From Paraburkholderia atlantica (GTDB lineage Bacteria; Pseudomonadota; Gammaproteobacteria; Burkholderiales; Burkholderiaceae): 64,000 bases of DNA. Positions 9,051 to 18,002 of this stretch are shown piece by piece. Both the position numbers and the translations under genes were made by a program. The notes below the pieces were generated by a model, which was not told where the DNA came from, did not search any database, and worked only from the letters and a program-made list of their open reading frames with translations. Where the stretch lies: contig NZ_WHNQ01000005.1 in the NCBI RefSeq assembly GCF_009362785.1, positions 248,001 to 312,000 of the forward strand. The letters run 5' to 3'. Each line of letters begins with the position of its first letter. Position 1 is the first letter of the stretch.

Positions 9051-9102
9051 CCTTCGCCGCGGGCGAAGAAGCGCGGACGAATATGTCCGCGCTGGGCGAA
9101 GG
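9051..9102. repeat. Nested inverted repeats between convergent genes
   Basis: CCTTCGCC (9051-9058) can pair either with GGCGAAG at 9062-9068 or with GGCGAAGG at 9095-9102. Inside lies a 9-base-pair stem AGCGCGGAC/GTCCGCGCT (9070-9078 and 9085-9093) with loop GAATAT. There is no T-run, but the location between convergent genes fits a bidirectional transcription barrier. It could also be a dispersed genomic repeat. Confidence 0.5.
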
Positions 9103-9145
9103 CACTGAGCGGCGCAACGATGCTGGGTGTCCTCTCTCATGCGAA

Positions 9146-9589
9146 TTACTTCAAGGGCATGTCAGATGCAGCGTTGCGTAGTTGCTCGGCCCGCCGGTTG
9201 TTGAGTTCGGAAACGCAAGCTAAACGGCGCACTTCGCGCGCACTGCCGGCTCCACCACCACTTAACGAAGCTGCGAAGTCGCATTGAGCCTCACGGTACT
9301 GAGCGAATTTCCTGTTTGATGCGGCGAGTTTTGCCTTGGCCTGGTTGACGTACTTGTCGTCTTCATCCCATTTGGAGAGGGTGCCGGCCATCTTCTCCTC
9401 GGCGCGTCTGAGGGCTTTCCGACTGGCCTCTGCTTTTTCTGCCAGACAGTCCCGCATCCCCGCTTGCGAGAACGCGCTGCATTCCTCACGTAAGGCCCGC
9501 TCGCTTGCGACGGGAGCAGCTGAGGTCGCGAGGGCCATTGTTGACAGGCAGGCGGCCAAGCCGAAACAGATCTGCTTCACTGCACGCAT
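9146..9589 (-). CDS. LprI-family (DUF1311) secreted protein, possible lysozyme-inhibitor/immunity protein
   Basis: A 147-residue exported protein. Residues 1-25 form a signal peptide (ending ATSAA). The mature part has the LprI/DUF1311 pattern: C37, C48, C103 and C125 are spaced for two disulfides, with a central charged helix, the RKFAQYREAQCDF motif and a C-terminal RR..CVSELNNRRAEQLR segment. Family members such as mycobacterial LprI inhibit lysozyme in the periplasm. The start has AAAGG upstream. The gene overlaps the end of the LysM/transglycosylase-like gene by 13 bases, so the two are translationally coupled. A role as cognate inhibitor of that enzyme is inferred from this overlap and from the family; it has not been shown. 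Confidence 0.75.
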   Translation of the reverse strand: MRAVKQICFGLAACLSTMALATSAAPVASERALREECSAFSQAGMRDCLAEKAEASRKALRRAEEKMAGTLSKWDEDDKYVNQAKAKLAASNRKFAQYREAQCDFAASLSGGGAGSAREVRRLACVSELNNRRAEQLRNAASDMPLK

Positions 9590-10311
9590 AGGGCTACCTT
9601 TCCTTTGCGCACCAGTGGTAAAGCGTAGTCGAGCTTCCTGGCGTAATTGATGTCACCGCCTCCGTTGTAACGCTCCGCTATCAATGCCGTGGAGATGGGG
9701 TGCCAGCTTGCAATAGTGTTTTGAACCGAAGCTTTCCGGTACTTCAATATCTGTCCGGGGTGCAGAACGGTGGCGGTGGAATTCAGCATTTTTAGCGTGT
9801 CGATGGTGGTGCCCTGAGCCTTCGCCATCTTGTCGAGGCTATCCCCTAGCCTCACAGTCATTTCGTAAACCGCAGGGTCAGCACCGAGTACGCTTCGGTA
9901 CTTAAAACGCGCCATGCGCATGAGCAAATAGCCAATGCCAGCACGGATGTTATACGCCGGTATCGTTCTGGCTGAGGCCATTGTCAGCCGTCCTTTCCAG
10001 GCTGGCGGCAGAATCAAATCGCCGCCTTCTTTGCCCGAAAGCAGCGATGTTAACCCTGGATCGCCTGCAACCCCAATGCGCATCGGCTTGGAATTCCACT
10101 GAGGATCGTGTGCACCTGTTTCAACCCACAATATCGCCTTGATAATCTGCCAATCCAAGGCCACGTACCCCGAGGTGCCGCGAAGATGGAGGTTGTACTC
10201 GTTGACTGCCATCTGGATTTCGCAATCCCAGGAATTCCATCTCGCATCGCTTACAGCCTTGCTAACGCCATCCTGCCACCGTTCAAAACCTGTCCTCGCT
10301 GGAGCTTGCAT
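9577..10311 (-). CDS. Lytic-transglycosylase-like protein with inserted LysM domain
   Basis: A 244-residue protein without a signal peptide (start chosen at 10311, AAGGA 12 bases upstream; an ATG at 10323 overlaps that site). Residues 52-70 (DWQIIKAILWVETGAHDP) look like the catalytic helix of a soluble lytic transglycosylase, with E64 as candidate acid. PAYNIRAGIGYLLMRM (119-132) resembles the NI..G..YL motif. Residues 149-193 form a LysM peptidoglycan-binding module. AERYNGGG (212-219) resembles the YNxG motif near the end of the SLT fold. Three 60-base lines counted by hand here (9781, 9901, 10081) are 50-53% GC, against 63% at 19861, which suggests horizontal acquisition. Type VI secretion cargo or phage-derived origin are both possible; function is inferred. 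Confidence 0.65.
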   Translation of the reverse strand: MQAPARTGFERWQDGVSKAVSDARWNSWDCEIQMAVNEYNLHLRGTSGYVALDWQIIKAILWVETGAHDPQWNSKPMRIGVAGDPGLTSLLSGKEGGDLILPPAWKGRLTMASARTIPAYNIRAGIGYLLMRMARFKYRSVLGADPAVYEMTVRLGDSLDKMAKAQGTTIDTLKMLNSTATVLHPGQILKYRKASVQNTIASWHPISTALIAERYNGGGDINYARKLDYALPLVRKGKVALCVQ

Positions 10312-10487
10312 TGCCGTAACCATTCCTTTTGTCAAAGTGTGGGCCGTTACTTTGCAAACGATTATTAGCTTCTTGCCTGAGGAAAATTGCATTAGGAGTC
10401 GGTCTCGCGGGCAAAGGCCCGAGATCCACGTCGGAAAAAGGTTACGCAGTGTCATATGCGATCAGCCAATTCGCGCGTCAGATAAAA

Positions 10488-10513
10488 AAAGCCCGGTTCA
10501 AGAACCGGGCTTT
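10488..10513 (-). terminator. Rho-independent terminator of the peptide-binding protein gene
   Basis: AAAGCCCGGTT (10488-10498) and AACCGGGCTTT (10503-10513) make an 11-base-pair stem with loop CAAG. On the minus strand a run of seven T follows. It insulates the LysM gene from the upstream ABC binding protein gene, so the LysM gene must use its own promoter within 10312-10487. Confidence 0.85.
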
Positions 10514-10548
10514 CTCGCAGGGCCGTCTGCGTCAACCGCGGCGCAAAA

Positions 10549-12135
10549 TCACTGCACCACCACCGCCCCAAAATTCTGCCGTCCAAACGGACTCACGTGA
10601 TACCCGCTCACGTTCGTACGGGTGATCGCAGCAGCGGTCGGATAGCCGAGCGGAATCCACAGCGCTTCGTCATGGATGATCTGCTGCGCGGCTTCATACG
10701 CTTTCGTGCGCTTGGCGATATCGGACGTTGCTCTGCCGTCGGCGATCAGCTTGTCGAGATCCTGATCGCAGAAGCGCGCGAAGTTGATGCCCGACTTCAC
10801 CGCGTTGCAACTGAAAAGCGGCGACAGATAGTTGTCCGGATCGCCGTTGTCGCCCGCCCATCCCATGAACAGCGAGTCATGCTGGCCTTGCTTCGCCTGC
10901 TTGATCAGTTCGCCCCATTCGATCACCTTGACGTCCGCCTTCACGCCGATCTTCGCGAAGTCGGCCTGCAGCAGTTCGGCACCGGCCTTCGGATTCGGAT
11001 TCAACACGCTGCCGTTCGGACGCACCCAGATGGTCGTTTGGAAGCCGTTCGGAAAACCCGCGTCGGTGAGCAATTGCTTCGCCTTCGCCGGGTCGTACGG
11101 CCAGCCCTTGATCGAGTGGTTGTAGCTCCACGTATTCGGCGGAAACGGGTTCACGGCCGGCGTCGCGGTGTTGTCGAACACGGTCTTCAGATACGTCGTG
11201 CGGTCGAACGCCATGTTCAGCGCGGCGCGCACCTTCTGGTTGTCGAGCGGCTTCTGCTGCGTGTTCAGCGCGACGAAGGCCGTCATGAACGCGGGCGTCT
11301 GCACGATCGCGAGCGACTTGTCCTTCTTCGCGTCGGCGAGATCCTGCGGCTTCGGCGACAACGCGATCTGGCATTCGCCAGCCTTTACCTTCTGCGCGCG
11401 CACGGTCGCGTCCGGCGTGATCGCGTAGATCAGACGCTCGATCTTCGGCTTCGGCCCCCAGTAGGTCGGGTTCGCGTCATAACGGATCACCGCGTCTTTC
11501 GTATAGCTCTTCAGCACGAACGGGCCGGTGCCGATCGGCTTCGCGTTCAGGTCGACCTGCTGGCCGGCCTTCAGCAACTGGTCCGCGTACTCGGCCGAAT
11601 AGATCGACGCGAAGCCCATCGTCAGGATCGACACGAACGTCGCGTTCGGCTCGTTCAACTCGAACTTCACCGTGTTGTCGTCGACCTTGGTAATCGACTT
11701 GATCAGCTTCGGCAGCCCCATCGACTGCGCGTGCGGGAAGCCGCTCGCGCCCGCCACCTTGTGCCACGGATTGCTGTCGTTGAGCATGCGGTCGAACGTG
11801 AAGATCACGTCGTCGGCATTCAGCGCGCGGGTGGGCTTGAAGTAGTCGGTGGTCTGGAACTGCACGTTCGGACGCAGGTGGAACGTGTAGGTCAGGCCGT
11901 CGGGGCTCACTTCCCATTTGTCGGCGAGCGCGGGCACGACCTTCTTCGCGGCTTCGTCGAACGACACCAGCGAGTTGAAGATCACGTCGGCCGATGCATT
12001 CGTCGTGACGAGCGAATTGAACTGCACGACGTCGAAGCCGTCGGGACTCGATTCGGTACAGACGGTCAACGGTTTGGCGAGCGCGAGCGCGGGCGCCGTG
12101 AGCAGGATGGCGGCTGCGAGCAGTTTGAAGCGCAT
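10549..12135 (-). CDS. ABC transporter substrate-binding protein, dipeptide/oligopeptide type (DppA-like)
   Basis: A 528-residue periplasmic binding protein of family 5 (SBP_bac_5). The signal peptide is MRFKLLAAAILLTAPALALA, followed by mature KPLTVCTESSPDGFD. Other hallmarks are YTFHLRPNVQFQTTDYFKPT, RALNMAFDR and DYNYLSPLF-like text (GDPDNYLSPLFSCNAVKSG). The start at 12135 has GGAG 5 bases upstream; the much longer in-frame frame beyond it is only a shadow of the next gene. Length and motifs fit DppA-type dipeptide or heme-binding proteins. No permease or ATPase genes lie next to it, so it is either an orphan component or works with a transporter encoded elsewhere. It is followed by a strong terminator. 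Confidence 0.92.
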   Translation of the reverse strand: MRFKLLAAAILLTAPALALAKPLTVCTESSPDGFDVVQFNSLVTTNASADVIFNSLVSFDEAAKKVVPALADKWEVSPDGLTYTFHLRPNVQFQTTDYFKPTRALNADDVIFTFDRMLNDSNPWHKVAGASGFPHAQSMGLPKLIKSITKVDDNTVKFELNEPNATFVSILTMGFASIYSAEYADQLLKAGQQVDLNAKPIGTGPFVLKSYTKDAVIRYDANPTYWGPKPKIERLIYAITPDATVRAQKVKAGECQIALSPKPQDLADAKKDKSLAIVQTPAFMTAFVALNTQQKPLDNQKVRAALNMAFDRTTYLKTVFDNTATPAVNPFPPNTWSYNHSIKGWPYDPAKAKQLLTDAGFPNGFQTTIWVRPNGSVLNPNPKAGAELLQADFAKIGVKADVKVIEWGELIKQAKQGQHDSLFMGWAGDNGDPDNYLSPLFSCNAVKSGINFARFCDQDLDKLIADGRATSDIAKRTKAYEAAQQIIHDEALWIPLGYPTAAAITRTNVSGYHVSPFGRQNFGAVVVQ

Positions 12136-12416
12136 AGGATCTCCGGTAACGAGCGCAGTCAGGCAGTGCGGCTGGTTGTGTTTATGGCAGCGATGCGTGA
12201 GCGGGCAGGAGAGCGGTCCCAGCGCACGCGTCGCCACGATTGTGATACGTTCCCGGCGCCGCCGTACAGGTCGGGCGATCCCGGCCTGAGGCACAGGGGC
12301 CTGGCTTCGAGGCATGGCCGGCGGCGCGCCTTCGCGAAAGCTTATCGAAGGGCCATTATGGCGACAACAATTTAATCGACATATCCATATGGGGGCGGCG
12401 TGGCTGTGTTGCCGCC

Positions 12417-13235
12417 TCAGGCCGCCGCGGCCTCGCGCAGCAGATAGCCGATGCCATCGATTGCGCGCACGCCGTACCACGACGTCATTTCCCCATCGAT
12501 CAGCTCGATGCGCTTGCCGGTGAACCGCGGATCGCGCGCGAGCGCATCGCGATGCGCGGCCGTGAAGCGGTACGGCTCGCTCGACAGCAGCACGCGGTCG
12601 ACTTGCGCGAGCCATGGCGCGGCGTCGAAGTCGAGCGTCGGGTAGCGCGTGGCACCCGCGCTGCCGCCGTGCACGTCGGGCAACGTGTGCCAGTTCACGA
12701 GACGCAGCATCGCGGCGATGTAGGTGTCGCGCGCGACGCTCATCCACGGTTCGCGCCAGATCAGGTACAGCACGTTCTGCGCGGCGAAGGTGTGAGCGGC
12801 GGCTTCGCGCAGACGCGCATCGAGCGCGCTGCTCAAGCGCCGCGCTTCCTCTTCACGTCTGAAGATCGCGCCGAGCAGCGCGTACAGCGCAAGGTTGTCG
12901 CGCGGCGTCTGCGGATGAGTGACGACGATGTGCGGCACGAACGCGCGCAGTTGCTCGACGGTGTCGCGTTCGTTTTCGTCGATATTGACGATCAGGTGGG
13001 TGGGGCGCAGCGCGCGGATCGCGTCGAGTTTGACGGCTTTCGTGCCGCCGACCTTCGGCACCGTGCGGACCTTGTCGCGCGGATGCACGCAAAAGCCGGT
13101 GCGTCCGACGATCTGCCGCTCGAGCCCGAGCGCGAACAGGGTTTCGGTGAGGCTCGGCACCAGCGACACGATGCGCGCATCGGCGCCCGCGGATTCGTGC
13201 GCGACGCCGGCTGAATCGATCGCACTTGGTTGCAT
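12417..13235 (-). CDS. Helical-backbone metal receptor, BtuF-like, without signal peptide
   Basis: A 272-residue protein with the periplasmic-binding-protein III fold used by vitamin B12 and iron-siderophore receptors (ARIVSLVPSLTETLFALGL, then VGRTGFCVHP, KVGGTKAVKLDAI, RPTHLIVNIDENE). C-terminal elements such as VLLSSEPYRF match BtuF-like cobalamin-binding proteins. No signal peptide or lipobox is visible, so the protein is probably cytoplasmic or its true export signal is absent. It starts 3 bases after the stop of the upstream SDR gene, indicating co-transcription. No TonB receptor or ABC permease is nearby. Its ligand (corrinoid, iron chelate or other) is unknown. Confidence 0.8.
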   Translation of the reverse strand: MQPSAIDSAGVAHESAGADARIVSLVPSLTETLFALGLERQIVGRTGFCVHPRDKVRTVPKVGGTKAVKLDAIRALRPTHLIVNIDENERDTVEQLRAFVPHIVVTHPQTPRDNLALYALLGAIFRREEEARRLSSALDARLREAAAHTFAAQNVLYLIWREPWMSVARDTYIAAMLRLVNWHTLPDVHGGSAGATRYPTLDFDAAPWLAQVDRVLLSSEPYRFTAAHRDALARDPRFTGKRIELIDGEMTSWYGVRAIDGIGYLLREAAAA

Positions 13236-13238
13236 GAC

Positions 13239-14012
13239 TTACTCGGTGGCGGCGCGCGGCTTGCGCGGCGCGCGTTCGAACACGCGGTCGTAGAGCCAGC
13301 GCGGCAGCACGTGCAGCAACATCGCGGCCACGCGCATCTGCCACGGAAACACCCCGAACGACGTCTGCCGTTCGACCGCCCGCGCGACCTTCGCCGCGAA
13401 GCGGTCGGCGTCCATCAGGAACGGCATGTTGTATGGATTGTGCTCGGTCATCGGCGTGCGGATATAGCCGGGCGCGATCGTCACGACACCGACGCCGAAC
13501 GGCCGCATCTCGACGCGCAACGCTTCGAGATACTTCAGCGCCGCCGACTTCGACGCGCTATATGCACCCGAGCCCGGCAAGCCGCGCACACCGGCGACGC
13601 TCGCAATGCCGACCAGCGTGCCGCGCTTTTCGTTCGCCATTGCGGCGGCGAACGGCTCGAACGTTGCGACCATGCCGAAGTAATTGATGTCCATCACCTC
13701 GCGGAACGTGCGCAGATCGCCGTGACCGGTCAGCGCGCCGCGGCTGATGCCGGCATTGGCGATCACGACGTCGGGCAGGCCGTGCTCGGCGATGAAGCGC
13801 GCAGCGGCATCGGCGAGCGCTTCCGCGTCGCGCACGTCGAGCGCATAGATCGAGACGGTGTTCTGGGGATGGGACTGCTGGAACGCGGCGAGCGCGTCGC
13901 CGCGGCGGGCGACGAGGCCGAGAATCGCGCCGCGTTGTGCATATTCGCCGGCGAGCGCGAGGCCGATGCCGCTCGAAGCGCCGGTAATGAAAACCTTCAG
14001 CGGAGAGGTCAT
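13239..14012 (-). CDS. Short-chain dehydrogenase/reductase
   Basis: A 257-residue classical SDR. The cofactor loop is ITGASSGIG (residues 9-17), the NAG motif is VIANAGIS and the catalytic motif is YSASKSAALKYLE. PGYIRTPMTEHNPYNMPFLM follows as the usual substrate loop. The C-terminal segment LLHVLPRWLYDRVFERAPRK is basic and may associate with membrane. It lies 15 bases after dsbA and 3 bases before the BtuF-like gene. Substrate is not predictable from sequence. Confidence 0.88.
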   Translation of the reverse strand: MTSPLKVFITGASSGIGLALAGEYAQRGAILGLVARRGDALAAFQQSHPQNTVSIYALDVRDAEALADAAARFIAEHGLPDVVIANAGISRGALTGHGDLRTFREVMDINYFGMVATFEPFAAAMANEKRGTLVGIASVAGVRGLPGSGAYSASKSAALKYLEALRVEMRPFGVGVVTIAPGYIRTPMTEHNPYNMPFLMDADRFAAKVARAVERQTSFGVFPWQMRVAAMLLHVLPRWLYDRVFERAPRKPRAATE

Positions 14013-14027
14013 ACCGGCGCCTCGTGA

Positions 14028-14666
14028 TTACATCTTTTTGGCGCGGACTTGGGAGACGAGGTAGTCGAGCACCTGGATCGTGCCCGGCAGGCTGCCGGTC
14101 GCGGCCGGGCCGGTCAAATACTTGCCCTGCACGGCGAGCGTCGGCACGCCGTCGATCTTGAACCCTTCGAGCAGTTTCTTGTCCTTCTGCAGCGCGCTTT
14201 GCGTCGAGAACGAGTTGTACGCTTCCATGTACTTCTTCGGATCGACGCCGAACTTCGCGAGGAATTTGGTCTGGTCTTCCGGCGTCAGCAGATAGTTCTT
14301 GTTGACGTGGATTTCGTTGAAGACCTTCGGCGTCAGTTCGTTCGCGAGGCCGAGCGCGTCGAGCGCGTGGAACATCTTCGAGTGCGGGATGAAGTCGTCG
14401 CGGAAGGCGACCGGCACGCGGCGGAACACGACGTCCGGGGCCTGCTTCTTGACCCACGCTTCGAGGAACGGGTTGAATTCATTGCAGTGCGGGCAGCCGT
14501 ACCAGAAGAATTCGATGACTTCGATCTTGCCGGCCGGCACGTCGGTAGGTTGCGGCGAGGCCAGCACGGTGTAGTCCTTGCCGGCGACCGGCGCGGTCGG
14601 CGACGCATGCGCGCTGGCCGCGATCAGGCCCAGCGAGAGGAACAGGATGCTCAGCAGTTTTTTCAT
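14028..14666 (-). CDS. dsbA: Thiol:disulfide interchange protein DsbA
   Basis: A 212-residue periplasmic oxidase that introduces disulfide bonds into exported proteins. The start at 14666 (MKKLLSILFLSLGLIAASAH) opens a signal peptide cleaved near HAS; the longer frame is not needed. The active site is FWYGCPHCNEF with CPHC at residues 58-61, and the cis-proline loop is GVPTLAV, both diagnostic for DsbA. The helical insertion between them (residues about 85-155) is present. The oxidising partner dsbB is not in the window. The gene is followed closely by an SDR gene. Confidence 0.95.
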   Translation of the reverse strand: MKKLLSILFLSLGLIAASAHASPTAPVAGKDYTVLASPQPTDVPAGKIEVIEFFWYGCPHCNEFNPFLEAWVKKQAPDVVFRRVPVAFRDDFIPHSKMFHALDALGLANELTPKVFNEIHVNKNYLLTPEDQTKFLAKFGVDPKKYMEAYNSFSTQSALQKDKKLLEGFKIDGVPTLAVQGKYLTGPAATGSLPGTIQVLDYLVSQVRAKKM

Positions 14667-14842
14667 GTCGTGTAGACCCGGATAAGGCGGTAGCGCGGCG
14701 ACGCCATGCGAAAGGCCCCTCACCGCTGGTGGGATTCGGTCTGGTCGCCCGCCACAATACAGGTCGAAGCGGCCATCGTGCTTGTGACTCGCGCGCCGCG
14801 CCGATAGTTCGACGCGCCGCGCGGGCCGGCATTACCGTTTAT

Positions 14843-15664
14843 TTATTGTTTGGTGAAGCGGATCACCGCGGTATCGACACCCGCGTCCGACAGACGCTGA
14901 CGGCTCGAATTCATGTCCTCGAATTTCGAAAACGGCCCGATGCGCACGCGGTAGTACGTGACGCCGCCGGCATCGCGCTGCGTGACCTTCGATTCGAAGC
15001 CCTGGAACGCGAGGCGCGCGCGCTGCTGCTCGGCATCGGCGGCGGTCTTGTACGCGCCGACCTGCAGGAAGTAGCCGGTGTTCGCGTCGCCCGGTGCAGG
15101 CGCGGGCGCGGGCGCGGGCGCCGCAGCCGAGCCAGGCTTGACGTTGGCCAGGGTGGTCGCGCTCGAGCTCTTCGGCGCGGAGCCTGCCGCAGTGGCGGCC
15201 GGCGCGCTCGAGGTCTGCGGCTTCTTCGCCGGTGCCGGCGCGACGATACCGCCGGCGCCGTTTTCTTGCGCGGGATTCGGCGCGACCGCCGTGCCGTTGT
15301 TATTCGCGTTGCCGCCCGACGGCGGCACTTCGACGATCTGCGGTTCTTCGAGCATGCCCGACTGGGTCTGCGCGTTGGTCTGGCCCGGCGCGGTGTTCGG
15401 CGGTGCGGGTTGCGCGGCCTGCGGCACCGGCTGGCCCGGCGTCTTGCCTTGCAGCGGACGGTTCGGATCGTATTGCGCCTGGCTCGCGCCGTTGTCGGTT
15501 GGCGCGGGCGGCGCGACCTTCGACACGAACGGCGTAGGCGCACGGGTGATATACAGCGCCACCACTACCGCGATCGCCAGGCCGACGATCAGGCCCAGCA
15601 CGATGCCGAGAAAAGTGCCCCCGGTTTGCTTCGATTGCTTTGTTGTGCGGCGTGGTTTTGCCAT
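14843..15664 (-). CDS. SPOR-domain cell-division-type membrane protein (FtsN-like)
   Basis: A 273-residue bitopic membrane protein. Residues 1-18 are basic and cytoplasmic (MAKPRRTTKQSKQTGG), a single transmembrane helix spans about 22-45, and a long Ala/Pro-rich periplasmic linker follows. A C-terminal SPOR domain (GYFLQVGAYKTAADAEQQRA ... VTYYRVRIGPFS) covers about residues 195-270 and should bind denuded septal peptidoglycan. AGGTGA lies 8 bases before the chosen ATG. The arrangement next to argS and dsbA is the usual one for this FtsN-like protein in the group. Assignment as true FtsN rests on architecture only. Confidence 0.85.
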   Translation of the reverse strand: MAKPRRTTKQSKQTGGTFLGIVLGLIVGLAIAVVVALYITRAPTPFVSKVAPPAPTDNGASQAQYDPNRPLQGKTPGQPVPQAAQPAPPNTAPGQTNAQTQSGMLEEPQIVEVPPSGGNANNNGTAVAPNPAQENGAGGIVAPAPAKKPQTSSAPAATAAGSAPKSSSATTLANVKPGSAAAPAPAPAPAPGDANTGYFLQVGAYKTAADAEQQRARLAFQGFESKVTQRDAGGVTYYRVRIGPFSKFEDMNSSRQRLSDAGVDTAVIRFTKQ

Positions 15665-15743
15665 CGTACGAATCACCTGCAAAAAGAATCCAGGAACGGC
15701 CGCCGATTATAGCGACGGCCGCGCGCATATTACGCTGGAGGAG

Positions 15744-17534
15744 TTACATCTTGACGGGAGCGGAGACGCCGATCGTCGCGAGACCGTTGGCCAGCACCTG
15801 GCGCGTGGCCGCGAGCAGCGCGACGCGAGCGTTGCGTTCGGCCGCATCGTCGACGAGCACGCGCTCGGCACGGTCATTGTAGAACGAGTGAAATTCGCCG
15901 GCGAGTTCGCGCAAGTAGAACGCGACCGCGTGCGGCGCGAGCTCGTCGGCGGCGTGCTGCAGCATGTCCGGGAATTCGGCGAGCTTGTTGAGCAGCGCCA
16001 TCGAGCGCTCGCTCGCGAGCGGTGCGAGATCGACGCTAGGGAGTGCGCTCTCGTCGAGGCCGTAGCGCGCGTTGCACTCGGCGATCACCGAGCAGATGCG
16101 CGCGTGCGCATACTGCACGTAATGCACCGGATTCTCGTCGTTCTGCTTCAGCGCGAGGTCGATGTCGAACACGAACTCGGTGTCCGCCTTGCGCGAGATC
16201 AGGAAAAAGCGCACCGCATCGCGGCCGCGTCGAATGGTTTCCTCGTCGATCAGATCGACGGCCGCTTCCGAGCCCGGCGTCGCGCCGCCCGACCATTCGA
16301 TCAGATCGCGCACCGTCACGTAGCTGCCCGCGCGCTTCGAGATCTTCACCTCTTCGCCGTTGCGCATGACCGTGACCATCTTGTGCAGGATGTAGTCGGG
16401 GTAGCCCTTCGGAATGCCGATGCCGAGACCCTGCAGACCGGCGCGCACCCGCGCAATCGTGCCGTGGTGATCCGAGCCCTGCACGTTGATGACCTTCGTG
16501 AAGCCGCGCTCCCACTTCGCGACGTGATAGGCGACATCCGGCACGAAGTACGTGTAGGTGCCGTCGGTCTTGCGCATCACGCGGTCCTTGTCGTCGCCGT
16601 CGTCGGTGGTGCGCAGCCACAGCGCGCCTTCCTGCTCGTAGGTCTTGCCAGCGGCGATCAGCGCGTCGACGGTTTTCTCGACGCGGCCTTCCGTGTACAG
16701 CGACGATTCCAGGTAGTACTGGTCGAACTTAACGCCGAACGCCTGCAGGTCCATGTCCTGCTCGCGCCGCAGATACGTGACGGCGAAGCGGCGGATCGCC
16801 TCGAGGTCTTCGACGTCGCGCGCGCCGGTGACGGGCTCGCCGTCGCTCGCCTCGACCGTGATGCCGTTCAGATAGTCCTTCGCGATGTCGGCGATGTACT
16901 CGCCGTTATAGGCCGAAGCGGGCCAGCCTTCGTCGCCGGGGGCGAGGCCGCGTGCGCGTGCCTGGGTCGACAGCGCGAGCGTGTGGATCTGCACGCCGGC
17001 GTCGTTGTAGTAGAACTCGCGATGCACGTCCCAGCCTTGCGACTCGAGCACATGCGCGAGCGCGTCGCCGAGCGCGGCCTGGCGGCCGTGGCCGACGTGC
17101 AGCGGGCCGGTCGGGTTGGCGGACACGAACTCGATCAGCACGTGCTTGCCAGCGTCGCGCCGCGAGCGGCCGTACGCGTCTTTCTCGGCGAACACGGCGG
17201 CGATCACACCTTGCTTGGCCGCGGCCGTGAGGCGCAGGTTGATGAAGCCGGGGCCAGCCACTTCGGCGGTATCGATCAGGCCCTTGGCCTGCGGATTGAC
17301 GAGCAGCGCCTCGACGATCTGTTGCGCGAGCTGGCGCGGATTGGCGCGCAGCGGCTTGGCGAGCTGCATCGCGACGTTGCACGCGACGTCGCCGTGCGCG
17401 GCGACTTTCGGGCGCTCCAGCGCGATGGCGGGCGAGACGAAAGCGGCTTCGGTCGCGCCTTGCGTGGCGGTCGCGACCTGCTTCACCGTGTCGGCGAGCA
17501 GTGTTTCGAGTGTGTGTTTATGTGCGGGCAGCAT
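15744..17534 (-). CDS. argS: Arginyl-tRNA synthetase
   Basis: A 596-residue class I aminoacyl-tRNA synthetase that charges tRNA-Arg. The N-terminal Add-1 domain starts at [13 protein letters not shown]. The HIGH-type signature is [18 protein letters not shown] with HVGH at residues 146-149, and the KMSKS equivalent is [11 protein letters not shown]. The C-terminal DALR anticodon-binding domain ends in [20 protein letters not shown]. The start at 17534 gives the family length; the frame extends much further upstream through non-conserved GC-rich sequence. It probably heads a unit running into the SPOR protein gene, which starts 79 bases after the argS stop. Confidence 0.97.
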   Translation of the reverse strand: MLPAHKHTLETLLADTVKQVATATQGATEAAFVSPAIALERPKVAAHGDVACNVAMQLAKPLRANPRQLAQQIVEALLVNPQAKGLIDTAEVAGPGFINLRLTAAAKQGVIAAVFAEKDAYGRSRRDAGKHVLIEFVSANPTGPLHVGHGRQAALGDALAHVLESQGWDVHREFYYNDAGVQIHTLALSTQARARGLAPGDEGWPASAYNGEYIADIAKDYLNGITVEASDGEPVTGARDVEDLEAIRRFAVTYLRREQDMDLQAFGVKFDQYYLESSLYTEGRVEKTVDALIAAGKTYEQEGALWLRTTDDGDDKDRVMRKTDGTYTYFVPDVAYHVAKWERGFTKVINVQGSDHHGTIARVRAGLQGLGIGIPKGYPDYILHKMVTVMRNGEEVKISKRAGSYVTVRDLIEWSGGATPGSEAAVDLIDEETIRRGRDAVRFFLISRKADTEFVFDIDLALKQNDENPVHYVQYAHARICSVIAECNARYGLDESALPSVDLAPLASERSMALLNKLAEFPDMLQHAADELAPHAVAFYLRELAGEFHSFYNDRAERVLVDDAAERNARVALLAATRQVLANGLATIGVSAPVKM

Positions 17535-18002
17535 GCTTGTTGCAAGTCCAGTGAGGCAATCCGGTAAGGCGGAAGAGGCGCCGGCCGCGGCCGGTGTCGC
17601 AAGCGTGGAGCGTGGCCGCGCTTGGCGGCGCGGATCGCTGCGCCGCCGGCAGAGCGTCTCCGAGGCAATGCGACGACCCGCAACGCAAGCAACGCAAGCG
17701 GCGCAACGCGGTGGACTCCGCACGGCGGCTTGCCGTTGCACAGGCTCGCGCGGTATGCGGATTGCGGCCGATGATTCGACGCCCCCGGTTGCACGTGCGC
17801 GATGCTCGTCGAGCCTCGCCGTACGTGGCGCCGGGCGGCGCGCTTTTCCGTTCAGACGGATTTTAGCAGGTGCTAATATGTTCAATGAGTTGCCCGCGAG
17901 GGGTGTGGCCGCCGTGCCTTGCCGGCGCCACGTCAGGCGCGCGCAGTTGCCGCCCTTGGGACGCTCGTGCGCTCACCCGACATAACGAAAAAGGGAACAG
18001 TC
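17535..18002. other. Divergent intergenic region between argS and the DUF1840 gene
   Basis: This 468-base region must hold the promoters of argS (minus) and of the DUF1840 gene (plus). For the plus strand, TTCAGA (17851-17856) and TAATAT (17874-17879) are spaced by 17 bases and form a plausible sigma-70 promoter. GCAACGCAA is tandemly repeated twice at 17680-17697. I see no coding sequence with a credible start and no structured RNA. Confidence 0.45.

Noticed and set aside
15078..17567. Long plus-strand open frame opposite the SPOR gene and argS
   Set aside because: Same GC-driven shadow effect; the argS HVGH and KISK motifs prove the minus strand is coding.
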